DNA from: Caulobacteraceae bacterium
GTDB lineage: Bacteria; Pseudomonadota; Alphaproteobacteria; Caulobacterales; Caulobacteraceae
Assembly: GCA_019695035.1 (NCBI GenBank)
Contig: JAIBAU010000001.1
Span: forward strand, 186,001 to 250,000
Length of the DNA: 64,000 nt
Direction: 5' to 3'
Below are positions 28,172 to 36,349 of the stretch, piece after piece. Position 1 is the first letter of the stretch; each line of letters starts with the position of its first letter. The notes beneath the pieces are model-generated. The model was not told the origin of the DNA, ran no database searches, and saw only the letters and a program-made list of their open reading frames with translations. Both the position numbers and the translations under genes were made by a program.

Positions 28172-29050
28172 TCAATCGTTGCGGCCGTGCTCTTCCATTC
28201 CGCCGATGATGCGGCCCCGCTGACTGCGGCCGGGCGTGTCCGCCCGCATCGCGTACAGGGATTTCAGGAACCGTAGATCCCAGTCTGTCAGGCCGGTCAG
28301 CGTCGGCCGGCCGGATTCGAGATCGGAGAAGATGTTGAGCACCGTCGATGCGGATGACGAATTCACGTTGGGATTGAGCTGGGCCAGGGAAACCATGGCC
28401 ACGTAATCGGAAAGGGCCTGATAACTGACGCCTTGCGCCTTCCTGGCGTCCACCACCACGATCACGGCGGCGAAGTCCTCGCGAACCGTGTCGCGAAGGC
28501 GCGAGCCCGAGGCGCGCATGTGAACCCCGTCGCCGACGGGCTGGCCGTCCGCCGCGACGGTCTCCGAGACGTGCCACCAACGGACCGGCTTGTCTGATTG
28601 GAGAAACGCCTGAAAGGACTGTGAGCCCCCAGCCGACGTCCGCTCGTCCGACCAGCGGCGCTCGGCGAAGACCTCCTTGTGGCTGCGCTCCATCTCCTCA
28701 AGCACCGCCTTAACATCTGGCGTGACGATGATGAGGATGTCCGGGCGACAGCCCGGTTTGGCGACCTTCAAGCCCACCTGGCGAGCGACGGCGGCGAGCC
28801 GCTCGTTCATGTACTCCGCATAGCGGCGCTCAAGACCCGCCGTCGCCGGACAGATCGTCCGGTTCCACCTCGCCACCCGACCGTCGCGGCTTTCCTCGGT
28901 GACGTCGCGGATGAATTCGGAGAGCGTGGCCTTGTTGGGAACAACGACGGTGACCCCCTCGACCGTCGTGGCGGGCGCAGCGTCGTCGGCCATCGCCACC
29001 CCTCCTGCGAGACCCAGGACGGCGGCGGCGAGCAAGGTCGCGACTTTCAT
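28172..29050 (-). CDS. Exported hypothetical protein
   Basis: The 292-residue protein has a signal peptide (MKVATLLAAAVLGLAGGVAM, cleavage near AMA-DD). The mature part contains two cysteines (CPATAG and KPGC), the segment CRPDILIIVTPDVKAVLEEM, and IVVVDARKAQGVSYQALSDYVAMVSLAQLNP, which suggests an alpha/beta periplasmic domain. Similar proteins occur in Caulobacterales as hypotheticals, to my recollection. It lies between trigger factor and clpP on the same strand, with 68 bp after tig and 147 bp before clpP, so co-transcription is possible. No enzymatic motif is seen. Confidence 0.75.
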   Translation of the reverse strand: MKVATLLAAAVLGLAGGVAMADDAAPATTVEGVTVVVPNKATLSEFIRDVTEESRDGRVARWNRTICPATAGLERRYAEYMNERLAAVARQVGLKVAKPGCRPDILIIVTPDVKAVLEEMERSHKEVFAERRWSDERTSAGGSQSFQAFLQSDKPVRWWHVSETVAADGQPVGDGVHMRASGSRLRDTVREDFAAVIVVVDARKAQGVSYQALSDYVAMVSLAQLNPNVNSSSASTVLNIFSDLESGRPTLTGLTDWDLRFLKSLYAMRADTPGRSQRGRIIGGMEEHGRND

Positions 29051-29118
29051 CGATGCAACTCCAGAGGACGGAGCCCCCCCGACCCCGCGTAAGCCGCTGC
29101 AGCCTAGCCTGTGAAGGC

Positions 29119-30465
29119 TCAGATGTCGTCCTCGCCCTCGAACAGTTCGTCCTTGGCCTTGACCTTCGTGTCCGTGACCTTGGCGACGCGGAAGATCATG
29201 TCGCAGACCTTCTCCTCGTAGATGGGCGCGCGGAGCTGGGCGGCGGCGTTCGGGTTCTGACGATAGAAATCGAACACCTGCTTTTCCTGACCGGGATAGC
29301 GGCGGGCTTCGGCCGTGATCGCCTGGCCCAGTTCCTGGTCGGAGACAGTGATGTTCGAGCGGCGTCCCAGTTCGGCCAGCACGAGGCCCAGGCGCACGCG
29401 ACGCTCCGCGATCTTCCGGTACTCGGCCTTCAGCGCCTTCTCGGACTTCTTGGCATCTTCTTCTGGAAGGCGGCCGGCTTCCTTGTCGGCGGCGACCTGA
29501 GCCCAGATTGTCTCGAACTCGTTGTCCACCATCTTTTCCGGCAGCGGGAAGTCATGCTGCTTGTCCAGCTCGTCGAGCAGGGCGCGCTTGAGCTTGAAGC
29601 GTGAAGCGCCAGCGTACTGCTCGTTCAGCTGACCGCGCACGGCGTCCTTGAGCTTGTCGAGGCTCTCCATGCCCAAGCGCTTGGCGAACTCCTCGTCGGC
29701 GGCGGCCTCCTTGGCGGCGCGAATCTCCTTCACCGTCACGGTGAACTCCGCGTCCTTGCCGGCCAGGTGCGCGGCTCCGTAATTCTCCGGGAAAGTGACC
29801 TTCACCAGCTTTTCGTCACCCGCCTTGGCGCCCACCAGCTGATCTTCGAAGCCCGGAATGAACTGGCCCGACCCCAGCACCAGCTGGCTGTCGGTGGCCG
29901 AGCCGCCCTCAAAGGCCTCGCCATCGACGCGACCGACGAAGTCCATCACGACCATGTCGCCGTCCGCAGCCTTGGGGGCCTTGCCGCCCTTGGCTTCATA
30001 GGTGCGCGACTGCCCCGCGATGTTCTTCAGGCTTTCCTCGACGTCGTTGTCGGTAGCCTCGTACGTGGGGCGGGTCAGCTTCAGCGTCGCCGGATCGATC
30101 GGCTCGAACTCAGGCATGACGTCGACGGTCATTTCGTACGCAAGGTCCGCTTCGCCGGCGACCACCTTCTCGACATCGGACTCCAGCTTCATGTCGGCCG
30201 GAGCGGCGGGACGGATCTTGGCCTCTTCCAGCGCCTTGGCCGGGGACTGGTTGAGAGTGTCCTGGATGATCTCGGTCATCAGCTCGCGGCCGAACATCTT
30301 GCGGACGTGGGCGGCGGGGACTTTTCCGGGTCGGAAGCCTTTGATCTTAAGACGCGGACCGACTTCGGCGATCTTGGCGTCCAGCTGGTCGGTCAGTTCC
30401 TTCTGCGGAACCGTGACGGAGAGCACCCGGCTCAGACCTTCGGAGGACTTTTCGACGACCTGCAT
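29119..30465 (-). CDS. tig: Trigger factor
   Basis: Trigger factor is the ribosome-bound chaperone and prolyl isomerase that meets nascent chains. The 448-residue sequence has the ribosome-docking signature KGFRPGKVPAAHVRK near 43-57, a FKBP-type domain around 165-250 (MVVMDFVGRVDGEAFEGG, GSGQFIPGFEDQLVGAKAGD) and a long helical C-terminal domain. The final residues are acidic (ELFEGEDDI). It heads the tig - clpP protein-quality block and follows tRNA-Leu on the same strand. Confidence 0.97.
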   Translation of the reverse strand: MQVVEKSSEGLSRVLSVTVPQKELTDQLDAKIAEVGPRLKIKGFRPGKVPAAHVRKMFGRELMTEIIQDTLNQSPAKALEEAKIRPAAPADMKLESDVEKVVAGEADLAYEMTVDVMPEFEPIDPATLKLTRPTYEATDNDVEESLKNIAGQSRTYEAKGGKAPKAADGDMVVMDFVGRVDGEAFEGGSATDSQLVLGSGQFIPGFEDQLVGAKAGDEKLVKVTFPENYGAAHLAGKDAEFTVTVKEIRAAKEAAADEEFAKRLGMESLDKLKDAVRGQLNEQYAGASRFKLKRALLDELDKQHDFPLPEKMVDNEFETIWAQVAADKEAGRLPEEDAKKSEKALKAEYRKIAERRVRLGLVLAELGRRSNITVSDQELGQAITAEARRYPGQEKQVFDFYRQNPNAAAQLRAPIYEEKVCDMIFRVAKVTDTKVKAKDELFEGEDDI

Positions 30466-30659
30466 TGGAAATTCTTCGGCTATTTCGGACGCCTACGGCC
30501 CGGCTTCGGTCCGCGTCGTCCGTTGGAGAAAAACGGAAAGCCGCCCGAAGGCGGCGCGAACCGCCCTTATGCGGAAAGGGAGCGCGGAGGTCAACGGCGC
30601 GCACGGCGCGGTTGCGCGGCGGGCGAGGCGGGCCCCAGACAAGGAACGGAAATGAAGGC

Positions 30660-30744
30660 TGGTGCGGATGAGAGGACTCGAACCTCCACGCCTTGCGGCG
30701 CTGGAACCTAAATCCAGTGCGTCTACCAGTTCCGCCACATCCGC
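30660..30744 (-). tRNA. tRNA-Leu (anticodon TAG)
   Basis: The minus strand gives GCGGATG/CATCCGC acceptor pairing, a class II long variable arm (GCGCCGCAAGGCGT), anticodon stem CTGGA/TCCAG around loop TTTAGGT with anticodon TAG, and T-loop TTCGAGT. CCA is encoded at the 3' end (30660-30662). It reads CUA. Confidence 0.95.
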
Positions 30745-30778
30745 GCGGGGCGGGCTTTGCCCGAGGCGGGGAGGCGGG

Positions 30779-31522
30779 TCAACCGGGCAGCGTCCAGGTC
30801 AGCAGCCGATAGCCGATATCCAGCGCGTCCAACGTCCGAAGATCGGCGTTGCGTTCGCACCAGGCGCCGCTCTCCAGGTCGGCTGCCAGCCGCGCCAGGC
30901 CCGGCCCTGCATCGATCCGCGCGAAGGGGGACATCGAGCGGCGCGCGACCGGGTCGAGATAGACCTCCGGCCGGCGCCAGTAGGCGCCCAGGAAGCCGTC
31001 GACGCAGTCATGAAGGACGGGGACGGGAGTCACTTCAGGCCTTCCCATTTCCGCGGCCATGGCCGCCAGCGGCGGCATGATCCGGCGATCCAGTTCCAGG
31101 AGCTCAGGGAGGTAGTCGCGGGTCAGCCAGAAGTCCGAGGCGTCCACATCAAAGGTCAGCAGCACGATCCGCCCGCGCGCCACGCGGCGCATCTCGGCAA
31201 GGCCGCGCCGCCAGTCGCTCCAGTGGTGGATGGTCAGCACCGCCATGGCCGCGTCGAAGGCGCCGTCCGCGACCGGCAGGGCCTCGGCCGACGCCTGCAC
31301 GCAAGGCGCAGCGCCCGGCGGCCGCTGGGCGATCATCCTCGCCGAGGGCTCGACCGCCAGCACCTCGAGGTCGGCGGGCTCGTACGAGCCAGTGCCAGCC
31401 CCGACGTTGATGACGCTGCGCGCCGGGCCGAGCGCCGTCTGGACCATCGCCCCGATGCGGGGGTCGGCGCGGCGGCGGGCGGCGTAGCCCTCGCCGATGG
31501 TCTCGTAGATGGGTGAAGCCAT
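30779..31522 (-). CDS. Class I SAM-dependent methyltransferase (UbiE-like fold)
   Basis: The start MASPIYETIGEGYAARRRAD at 31522 is preferred to a longer frame. The 247-residue protein has the SAM motif INVGAGTGSYEP near 38-49, the acidic post-II residue in LAVEPSARM, and the ALPVADGAFDAAMAVLTIHHW block typical of methyltransferase 11. Nothing shows the substrate. It stands between tRNA-Leu and the NAD(P)HX repair gene on the same strand with 100 bp before it. Confidence 0.9.
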   Translation of the reverse strand: MASPIYETIGEGYAARRRADPRIGAMVQTALGPARSVINVGAGTGSYEPADLEVLAVEPSARMIAQRPPGAAPCVQASAEALPVADGAFDAAMAVLTIHHWSDWRRGLAEMRRVARGRIVLLTFDVDASDFWLTRDYLPELLELDRRIMPPLAAMAAEMGRPEVTPVPVLHDCVDGFLGAYWRRPEVYLDPVARRSMSPFARIDAGPGLARLAADLESGAWCERNADLRTLDALDIGYRLLTWTLPG

Positions 31523-31623
31523 GGCGCGCGCTAGCCCGGGCTGCGGCTGCGGGTCAACTGCCGGTGCCAGGTGCAAACAGCATAAGGCCAAGCTGACGGA
31601 CAGGCGAATGCGCCGCCGTGTTT

Positions 31624-33111
31624 TTACTCGTCAGGCGGCGGCCGGTTCGCCAGGCGCGCGATCACCGCCGGCAGCTGGTCCGGCAAATCCTCCGCCGTCA
31701 GCCCGGGGCCGAACCGCCGGCCGGCGTCTCCGTGCACCCACGCCCCGCAAGCCCCCGCCTCGAACGGCTGCATCCCGCCCGCCAGCAGGCCGCCGATGAT
31801 CCCGGCCAGCACATCGCCGGATCCAGCCGTGGCCAGCCAGGGGGTGGCGTGGGTGTTGACGATGGCGCGGCCGTCGTTGGAAGCGATGATGGTGTCGGGG
31901 CCCTTCAGCAGGACGGTGCAGCCGGCCGTGGCGGCGGCCTTCAAGGCGGCGTCGATGCGGTTCCTGCTCCCGTCGAGCAGGCCGGGGAACAGGCGCTCGA
32001 ACTCACCGGGGTGAGGGGTCATGACGTCTCGGTCGTCCAGCAGCTCAAACAGGGCCCTGGGATCGTCCTTGAAGACGGTGAGGGCGTCAGCATCGGCGAC
32101 GACGGCCACGCCCGCCTGCTTCAGCGCGGCCAGGTTGACGCGAGTCGTATCGGTGAGGCCCGCGGCCGGGCCGATGACGAAGGCGTCCATTTCCCTGGCC
32201 AGGTCTCCCAGCTCCTCGGGCGAGCGCACGGCCTTCAGCATCGCGGCCTCCAGGGCCGAGGCGTAGATGTCGGCGGCGGACGGATCCGCGTAGACGCGGA
32301 CGGTTCCGGCGATCCTCAAACCCGCGCGGGCGGCGAGACGCGCGGCGCCGGTCTGGTGGCGCGGTCCCCCGATGACGCCGAGGCGACCGCGGGCGTGCTT
32401 GTGCGTGTCGCGCCCAGGCCATGGGTAGGCGTCGACCCAATGCCCGGGGACGTTTTCCCGGACAGGGGCGTTAGGGCATGCGAACGGGGGAATGCCGATG
32501 TCGGCGACGACGACATCGCCGCAGTAGCCCGCGCCGGGCTCCAGCACGTGCGCGGGCTTCTTGCGGTGGAAGGTGACGGTCAGGGCGGCGCGCGGGGCGT
32601 ATTCCAAGGGCCTTGCCGTGTCGCCGTGCAGGCCTGAGGGCAGGTCGACGGCGACGATCGGCAGGCCCCGCTGCTCGGCGTCCTCCAGCAGGCCGGCGGC
32701 CTCCTCCGGGATGGGCCGCGAGAGGCCGGCCCCGAAGAGGGCGTCGATGACCAGTTCCGCCTCGCCCAGCCCCGCCGACAGCGGCATCGGCGTACGCTTC
32801 CACTCGCTCAGCGCCCGGGCGGCGTCGGTCTTGGCCTGGGGCTCGCCCAGCGCCAGCACCCGCACGCTCCAGCCGGCGGCGGTGAGCGCGCGCGCCGCCA
32901 CATAGCCGTCGCCGCCGTTCAGACCCGGCCCGCACAGGATCGCCACCGGCCGCTTGCTCCAGCGCGCGACGACCTCGCGGGCCACCGCCTCGCCTGCGGC
33001 CGTCATCAGGGCGTAGCTCTCAATGCCCAGCGCCGCCGCGGCCGCGTCGGCGGCGTACATCTGCTGCACAGTCAGAATGTCGGTCGGCCAAAGATCGGGG
33101 GAGGCGTCCAT
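31624..33111 (-). CDS. nnr: Bifunctional NAD(P)HX epimerase/ADP-dependent dehydratase
   Basis: This enzyme repairs hydrated NADH and NADPH. The ATG at 33111 is preferred over a TTG four codons upstream, giving 495 residues. The N-terminal YjeF_N half contains AILCGPGLNGGDGYVAARAL and VIDALFGAGLSRPI; the C-terminal kinase-like half contains VMTPHPGEFERLFPG and the GSGDVLAGIIGGLLAGG nucleotide site. Both domains appear intact. It is divergent from glnB, so its promoter lies in the 33112-33256 interval. Confidence 0.95.
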   Translation of the reverse strand: MDASPDLWPTDILTVQQMYAADAAAAALGIESYALMTAAGEAVAREVVARWSKRPVAILCGPGLNGGDGYVAARALTAAGWSVRVLALGEPQAKTDAARALSEWKRTPMPLSAGLGEAELVIDALFGAGLSRPIPEEAAGLLEDAEQRGLPIVAVDLPSGLHGDTARPLEYAPRAALTVTFHRKKPAHVLEPGAGYCGDVVVADIGIPPFACPNAPVRENVPGHWVDAYPWPGRDTHKHARGRLGVIGGPRHQTGAARLAARAGLRIAGTVRVYADPSAADIYASALEAAMLKAVRSPEELGDLAREMDAFVIGPAAGLTDTTRVNLAALKQAGVAVVADADALTVFKDDPRALFELLDDRDVMTPHPGEFERLFPGLLDGSRNRIDAALKAAATAGCTVLLKGPDTIIASNDGRAIVNTHATPWLATAGSGDVLAGIIGGLLAGGMQPFEAGACGAWVHGDAGRRFGPGLTAEDLPDQLPAVIARLANRPPPDE

Positions 33112-33142
33112 CGGGGCTTTCAATCCGCTCTCAGGCGGTTAA

Positions 33143-33595
<453 letters not shown>

Positions 33596-33638
33596 CCACC
33601 CCCACGCGTCCAACCTCCCCATCAAGGACTTGCCCAGA

Positions 33639-35045
33639 ATGAGCGCCGAGAAGATCCTCAAGGAAATCAAGGAAAAGGATATCGCCTACGTCGATCTGCG
33701 GTTCACTGACCCGAAGGGCAAGCTGCAGCACGTCACCTTCGACCTGTCGCTTGTGGACGAGGATTTCCTGACCGAAGGCACGATGTTCGACGGCTCCTCG
33801 ATCGCCGGCTGGAAAGCCATCAACGAGAGCGACATGCTCCTGCGCCCCGACCTGTCGCGGACCTACGTCGACCCGTTCTACCAGCAGAACACGCTCTTCA
33901 TGTTCTGCGACGTGCTGAACCCCGATACCGGCGAGCCCTATAACCGCGACCCGCGCTCCATGGCCAAGAAGGCGCTGACCTATGTGCAGTCGTCGGGCGT
34001 GGGCGACACGGTCTATTTCGGCCCGGAGGCCGAGTTCTTCGTCTTCGACGACGTGCGCTGGCAGACCGACCCGCACAACACCGGTTACGAGTTCGACTCG
34101 GTCGAGCTTCCGGCCAACACCGGCCGCCGCTACCCCGAGGGCAACATGGGGGCCCGCCCGGGCCCCAAGGGCGGCTATTTCCCCGTGAACCCGGTCGACA
34201 GCAGCCAGGACCTGCGCGGCGAGATGCTGGCGATCATGGGCGAGCTGGGCATGGAGCCGGAAAAGCACCACCACGAGGTGGCGCCGGCCCAACACGAACT
34301 GGGGCTGAAGTTCTCCGACCTGCTGACCATGGCCGACCGGACCCAGCTCTACAAATACGTGGTGCAGAACGTGGCCGCGGCCTACGGCAAGTCGGCGACC
34401 TTCATGGCCAAGCCGATGTTCGGCGACAACGGTTCGGGCATGCACGTGCACCAGTCGATCTGGAAGGGCGGCAAGCCGCTGTTCGCGGGCGACAAGTACG
34501 CGGGCCTGTCGGACATGTGCCTCTGGTACATCGGCGGCATCATCAAGCACGCCAAGGCCATCAACGCCTTCTCCAACTCGACCACCAATTCCTACAAGCG
34601 CCTGGTGCCGGGCTACGAGGCGCCGGTGAAGCTGGCCTATTCCTCGCGCAACCGCTCGGCGTCGATCCGTATCCCCTGGGTGTCGTCGCCGAAGGCCAAG
34701 CGCCTGGAGGCGCGCTTCCCCGATCCGATGGGCAATCCCTACCTGACCTTCGTGGCGCTGCTCATGGCCGGTCTCGACGGCATCGAGAACCGCATCGATC
34801 CGGGCCCGGCCATGGACAAGAACCTCTACGACCTCCCGCCGCAGGAGCGGAAGAACGTGCCCGAGGTGTGTGGTTCGCTGCGCGAGGCGCTGGACAACCT
34901 CGACAAGGATCGGGCCTTCCTCAAGAAGGGCGGTGTCATGGATGATGACTTCATCGACAGCTACATCGAGCTAAAGGAATCCGAGGTCGCTCGCCTGCAA
35001 CTCCACCCGCACCCCGTGGAATTCGACATGTACTACAACTGCTGA
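33639..35045 (+). CDS. glnA: Glutamine synthetase, type I
   Basis: The enzyme makes glutamine from glutamate, ammonia and ATP. The ATG at 33639 ([14 protein letters not shown]) gives 468 residues, normal for GSI-beta. The signature [10 protein letters not shown], the [10 protein letters not shown] active-site block and the adenylylation tyrosine Y397 (NLYDLPPQE) are present, so activity should be controlled by GlnE as usual. An upstream TTG is rejected. A strong terminator follows. Confidence 0.98.
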   Translation: MSAEKILKEIKEKDIAYVDLRFTDPKGKLQHVTFDLSLVDEDFLTEGTMFDGSSIAGWKAINESDMLLRPDLSRTYVDPFYQQNTLFMFCDVLNPDTGEPYNRDPRSMAKKALTYVQSSGVGDTVYFGPEAEFFVFDDVRWQTDPHNTGYEFDSVELPANTGRRYPEGNMGARPGPKGGYFPVNPVDSSQDLRGEMLAIMGELGMEPEKHHHEVAPAQHELGLKFSDLLTMADRTQLYKYVVQNVAAAYGKSATFMAKPMFGDNGSGMHVHQSIWKGGKPLFAGDKYAGLSDMCLWYIGGIIKHAKAINAFSNSTTNSYKRLVPGYEAPVKLAYSSRNRSASIRIPWVSSPKAKRLEARFPDPMGNPYLTFVALLMAGLDGIENRIDPGPAMDKNLYDLPPQERKNVPEVCGSLREALDNLDKDRAFLKKGGVMDDDFIDSYIELKESEVARLQLHPHPVEFDMYYNC

Positions 35046-35070
35046 TCCGATCCGTCGGATCAGGCTGGCG

Positions 35071-35099
35071 AAGGCCTCGCGGTGACGCGAGGCCTTTTT
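35071..35099 (+). terminator. Rho-independent terminator of glnBA
   Basis: A perfect 11-bp stem AAGGCCTCGCG / CGCGAGGCCTT with GTGA loop is followed by a T-run, 25 bp after the glnA stop. A weaker hairpin (GATCCGA/TCGGATC) precedes it at 35044-35061. Confidence 0.9.
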
Positions 35100-35100
35100 C

Positions 35101-35514
35101 TCAGGCCATCCGGCGCCAGACCTGCGTTCTGCACAGCACCTTGAGGGCGCAACCCTTTACCTCCAGGCGGTCGGGCCCCAAAAGCCGGAGGCTGGCTTCA
35201 TAGGTGTAGCCGTCCGCGGGGTTGTAGATGCGACCATGCTCCCAGCCGCGCGCGGTCGCCTGGAACCCGTCGAACAGCAGCATGCCGCTCAGCCGGCGGC
35301 TTTTCAGCGCACGATCGTGGTTGCGCTCGTCGCGTTGGTCCGGATGGGCGGCGAGGCGGTCCGATGTCAGCAGTCGACCGCAAACTGAAGACCCGCAGAC
35401 GCTGACCTGCACCACGCCATTGTCTTCCCCGGTCCTCCATCGCCCGGTGACGTCGTGCGGGCGGTCGAAGGCCAGTAGGCCCGTAGCGACGAGGATCAGG
35501 AAAAGTCGAGTCAT
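35101..35514 (-). CDS. DUF2147 exported protein
   Basis: The 137-residue protein has an N-terminal hydrophobic signal (MTRLFLILVATGLLAF) followed by the DUF2147 pattern: VTGRWRTGEDNGVVQVSVCG near 22-41, CGRLL, a DRALKSRRLSGMLLFDGF block, GRIYNPADGYTY and a final LEVKGCALKVLCRTQVWRR. Members are small beta-barrel-like periplasmic proteins of unknown function. The mature part has four cysteines that may form disulfides. Its stop abuts the glnA terminator, which may serve both directions. Confidence 0.85.
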   Translation of the reverse strand: MTRLFLILVATGLLAFDRPHDVTGRWRTGEDNGVVQVSVCGSSVCGRLLTSDRLAAHPDQRDERNHDRALKSRRLSGMLLFDGFQATARGWEHGRIYNPADGYTYEASLRLLGPDRLEVKGCALKVLCRTQVWRRMA

Positions 35515-35560
35515 GGGGGCGGGCTTTGCTTCAGCTCAAGGATTGTCCAAACCTGCGCTT

Positions 35561-36007
35561 ATGGACGCACCCCTGCACGCCTCTCACAAGCTGGAACCGC
35601 TCTACGCCCAGGCCGTTGGCCGCGCGACGTACGCCTTCGCCGTTCTGGAGTGGAGCGCGATCTGGTGTTGCAAGGCTCTTGACGACGACTACGTCCGAGA
35701 AATGCACCGGACTACCGCCGGAGAGGTGGCTGAAGATTTCGAGCGGCTGATCGCAACCAGACCTCTCCACGATCTCCAGCTCAAGAACGAACTGGCGGAT
35801 GCGGCCGAGGCGTTCCGGCGACTGGTTCGGGTTCGAAACGCCCTGGCTCACGCCCAGCCGGGCCACGACGCTACGGGGCGCTGCATCCTGGTCAATGGGA
35901 CTCGGCCCTGGCAGCTGGAGGGCATCCTGGACGCGGTTGAAGCTTTCGAACGCTGCGCTGGCCGCCTTCAGCGGCTTCTATCTCAAGGCCTTGGTGAAAA
36001 GGCCTAG
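35561..36007 (+). CDS. Helical protein with HEPN-like R-x4-H motif
   Basis: The 148-residue product starts at the ATG at 35561 (MDAPLHASHKLE); the frame extends upstream without support. It is all-helical, has a Cys-Cys pair (WCCKALDD) and contains RNALAH at residues 92-97, which fits the R-x4-H signature of HEPN-fold proteins, many of them RNases or toxin subunits. No nucleotidyltransferase partner (MNT) lies beside it, so a toxin role is only a possibility. The stop overlaps the stop of the convergent Kazal gene by 4 bp. Confidence 0.65.
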   Translation: MDAPLHASHKLEPLYAQAVGRATYAFAVLEWSAIWCCKALDDDYVREMHRTTAGEVAEDFERLIATRPLHDLQLKNELADAAEAFRRLVRVRNALAHAQPGHDATGRCILVNGTRPWQLEGILDAVEAFERCAGRLQRLLSQGLGEKA

Positions 36008-36339
36008 CACTCGCCGTCGTGCTTGATGCTCATGCCCTCGGCCGCCGCCGAGCAGGCGTTTCCGTAGGTCTTGCCGTCCATGCCGCAGACAGGGCGGTAC
36101 TCTCGCGTACAGACCTGCGGCCGCCTCTTGCAGACGCCGGCGGCGTCGGGGTGGGTCGCCGTCATGTTGCAGTAGAGCCCGTTGGCGCACTGAAAGCCCG
36201 CGATGCCCCCGCACATCTCGCCTTCGCCCCTGATCCGGGAGGGCGGGGAGCCGGAGCCGGGCTCACTTGTCGACTGGCAGGCGACCGTGGCGGCCAGCAG
36301 GATGGCCGCGACTCCGATCTTCAGGCCACCCTTCAACAT
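36004..36339 (-). CDS. Kazal-domain lipoprotein
   Basis: The start at 36339 (MLKGGLKIGVA) is set by GGGAG immediately before it; the longer frame is rejected. A lipobox (LAATVAC) near residue 21 predicts a lipoprotein. The mature part is cysteine-rich and ends in a Kazal-type module: CTREYRPVCGMDGKTYGNAC...GEC. Eukaryotic Kazal domains inhibit serine proteases; bacterial ones are little studied. The gene begins 10 bp after the stop of the autotransporter, with its ribosome site directly after that stop, so the two are almost certainly co-expressed. Confidence 0.87.
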   Translation of the reverse strand: MLKGGLKIGVAAILLAATVACQSTSEPGSGSPPSRIRGEGEMCGGIAGFQCANGLYCNMTATHPDAAGVCKRRPQVCTREYRPVCGMDGKTYGNACSAAAEGMSIKHDGEC

Positions 36340-36349
36340 GCGCTGCTCC

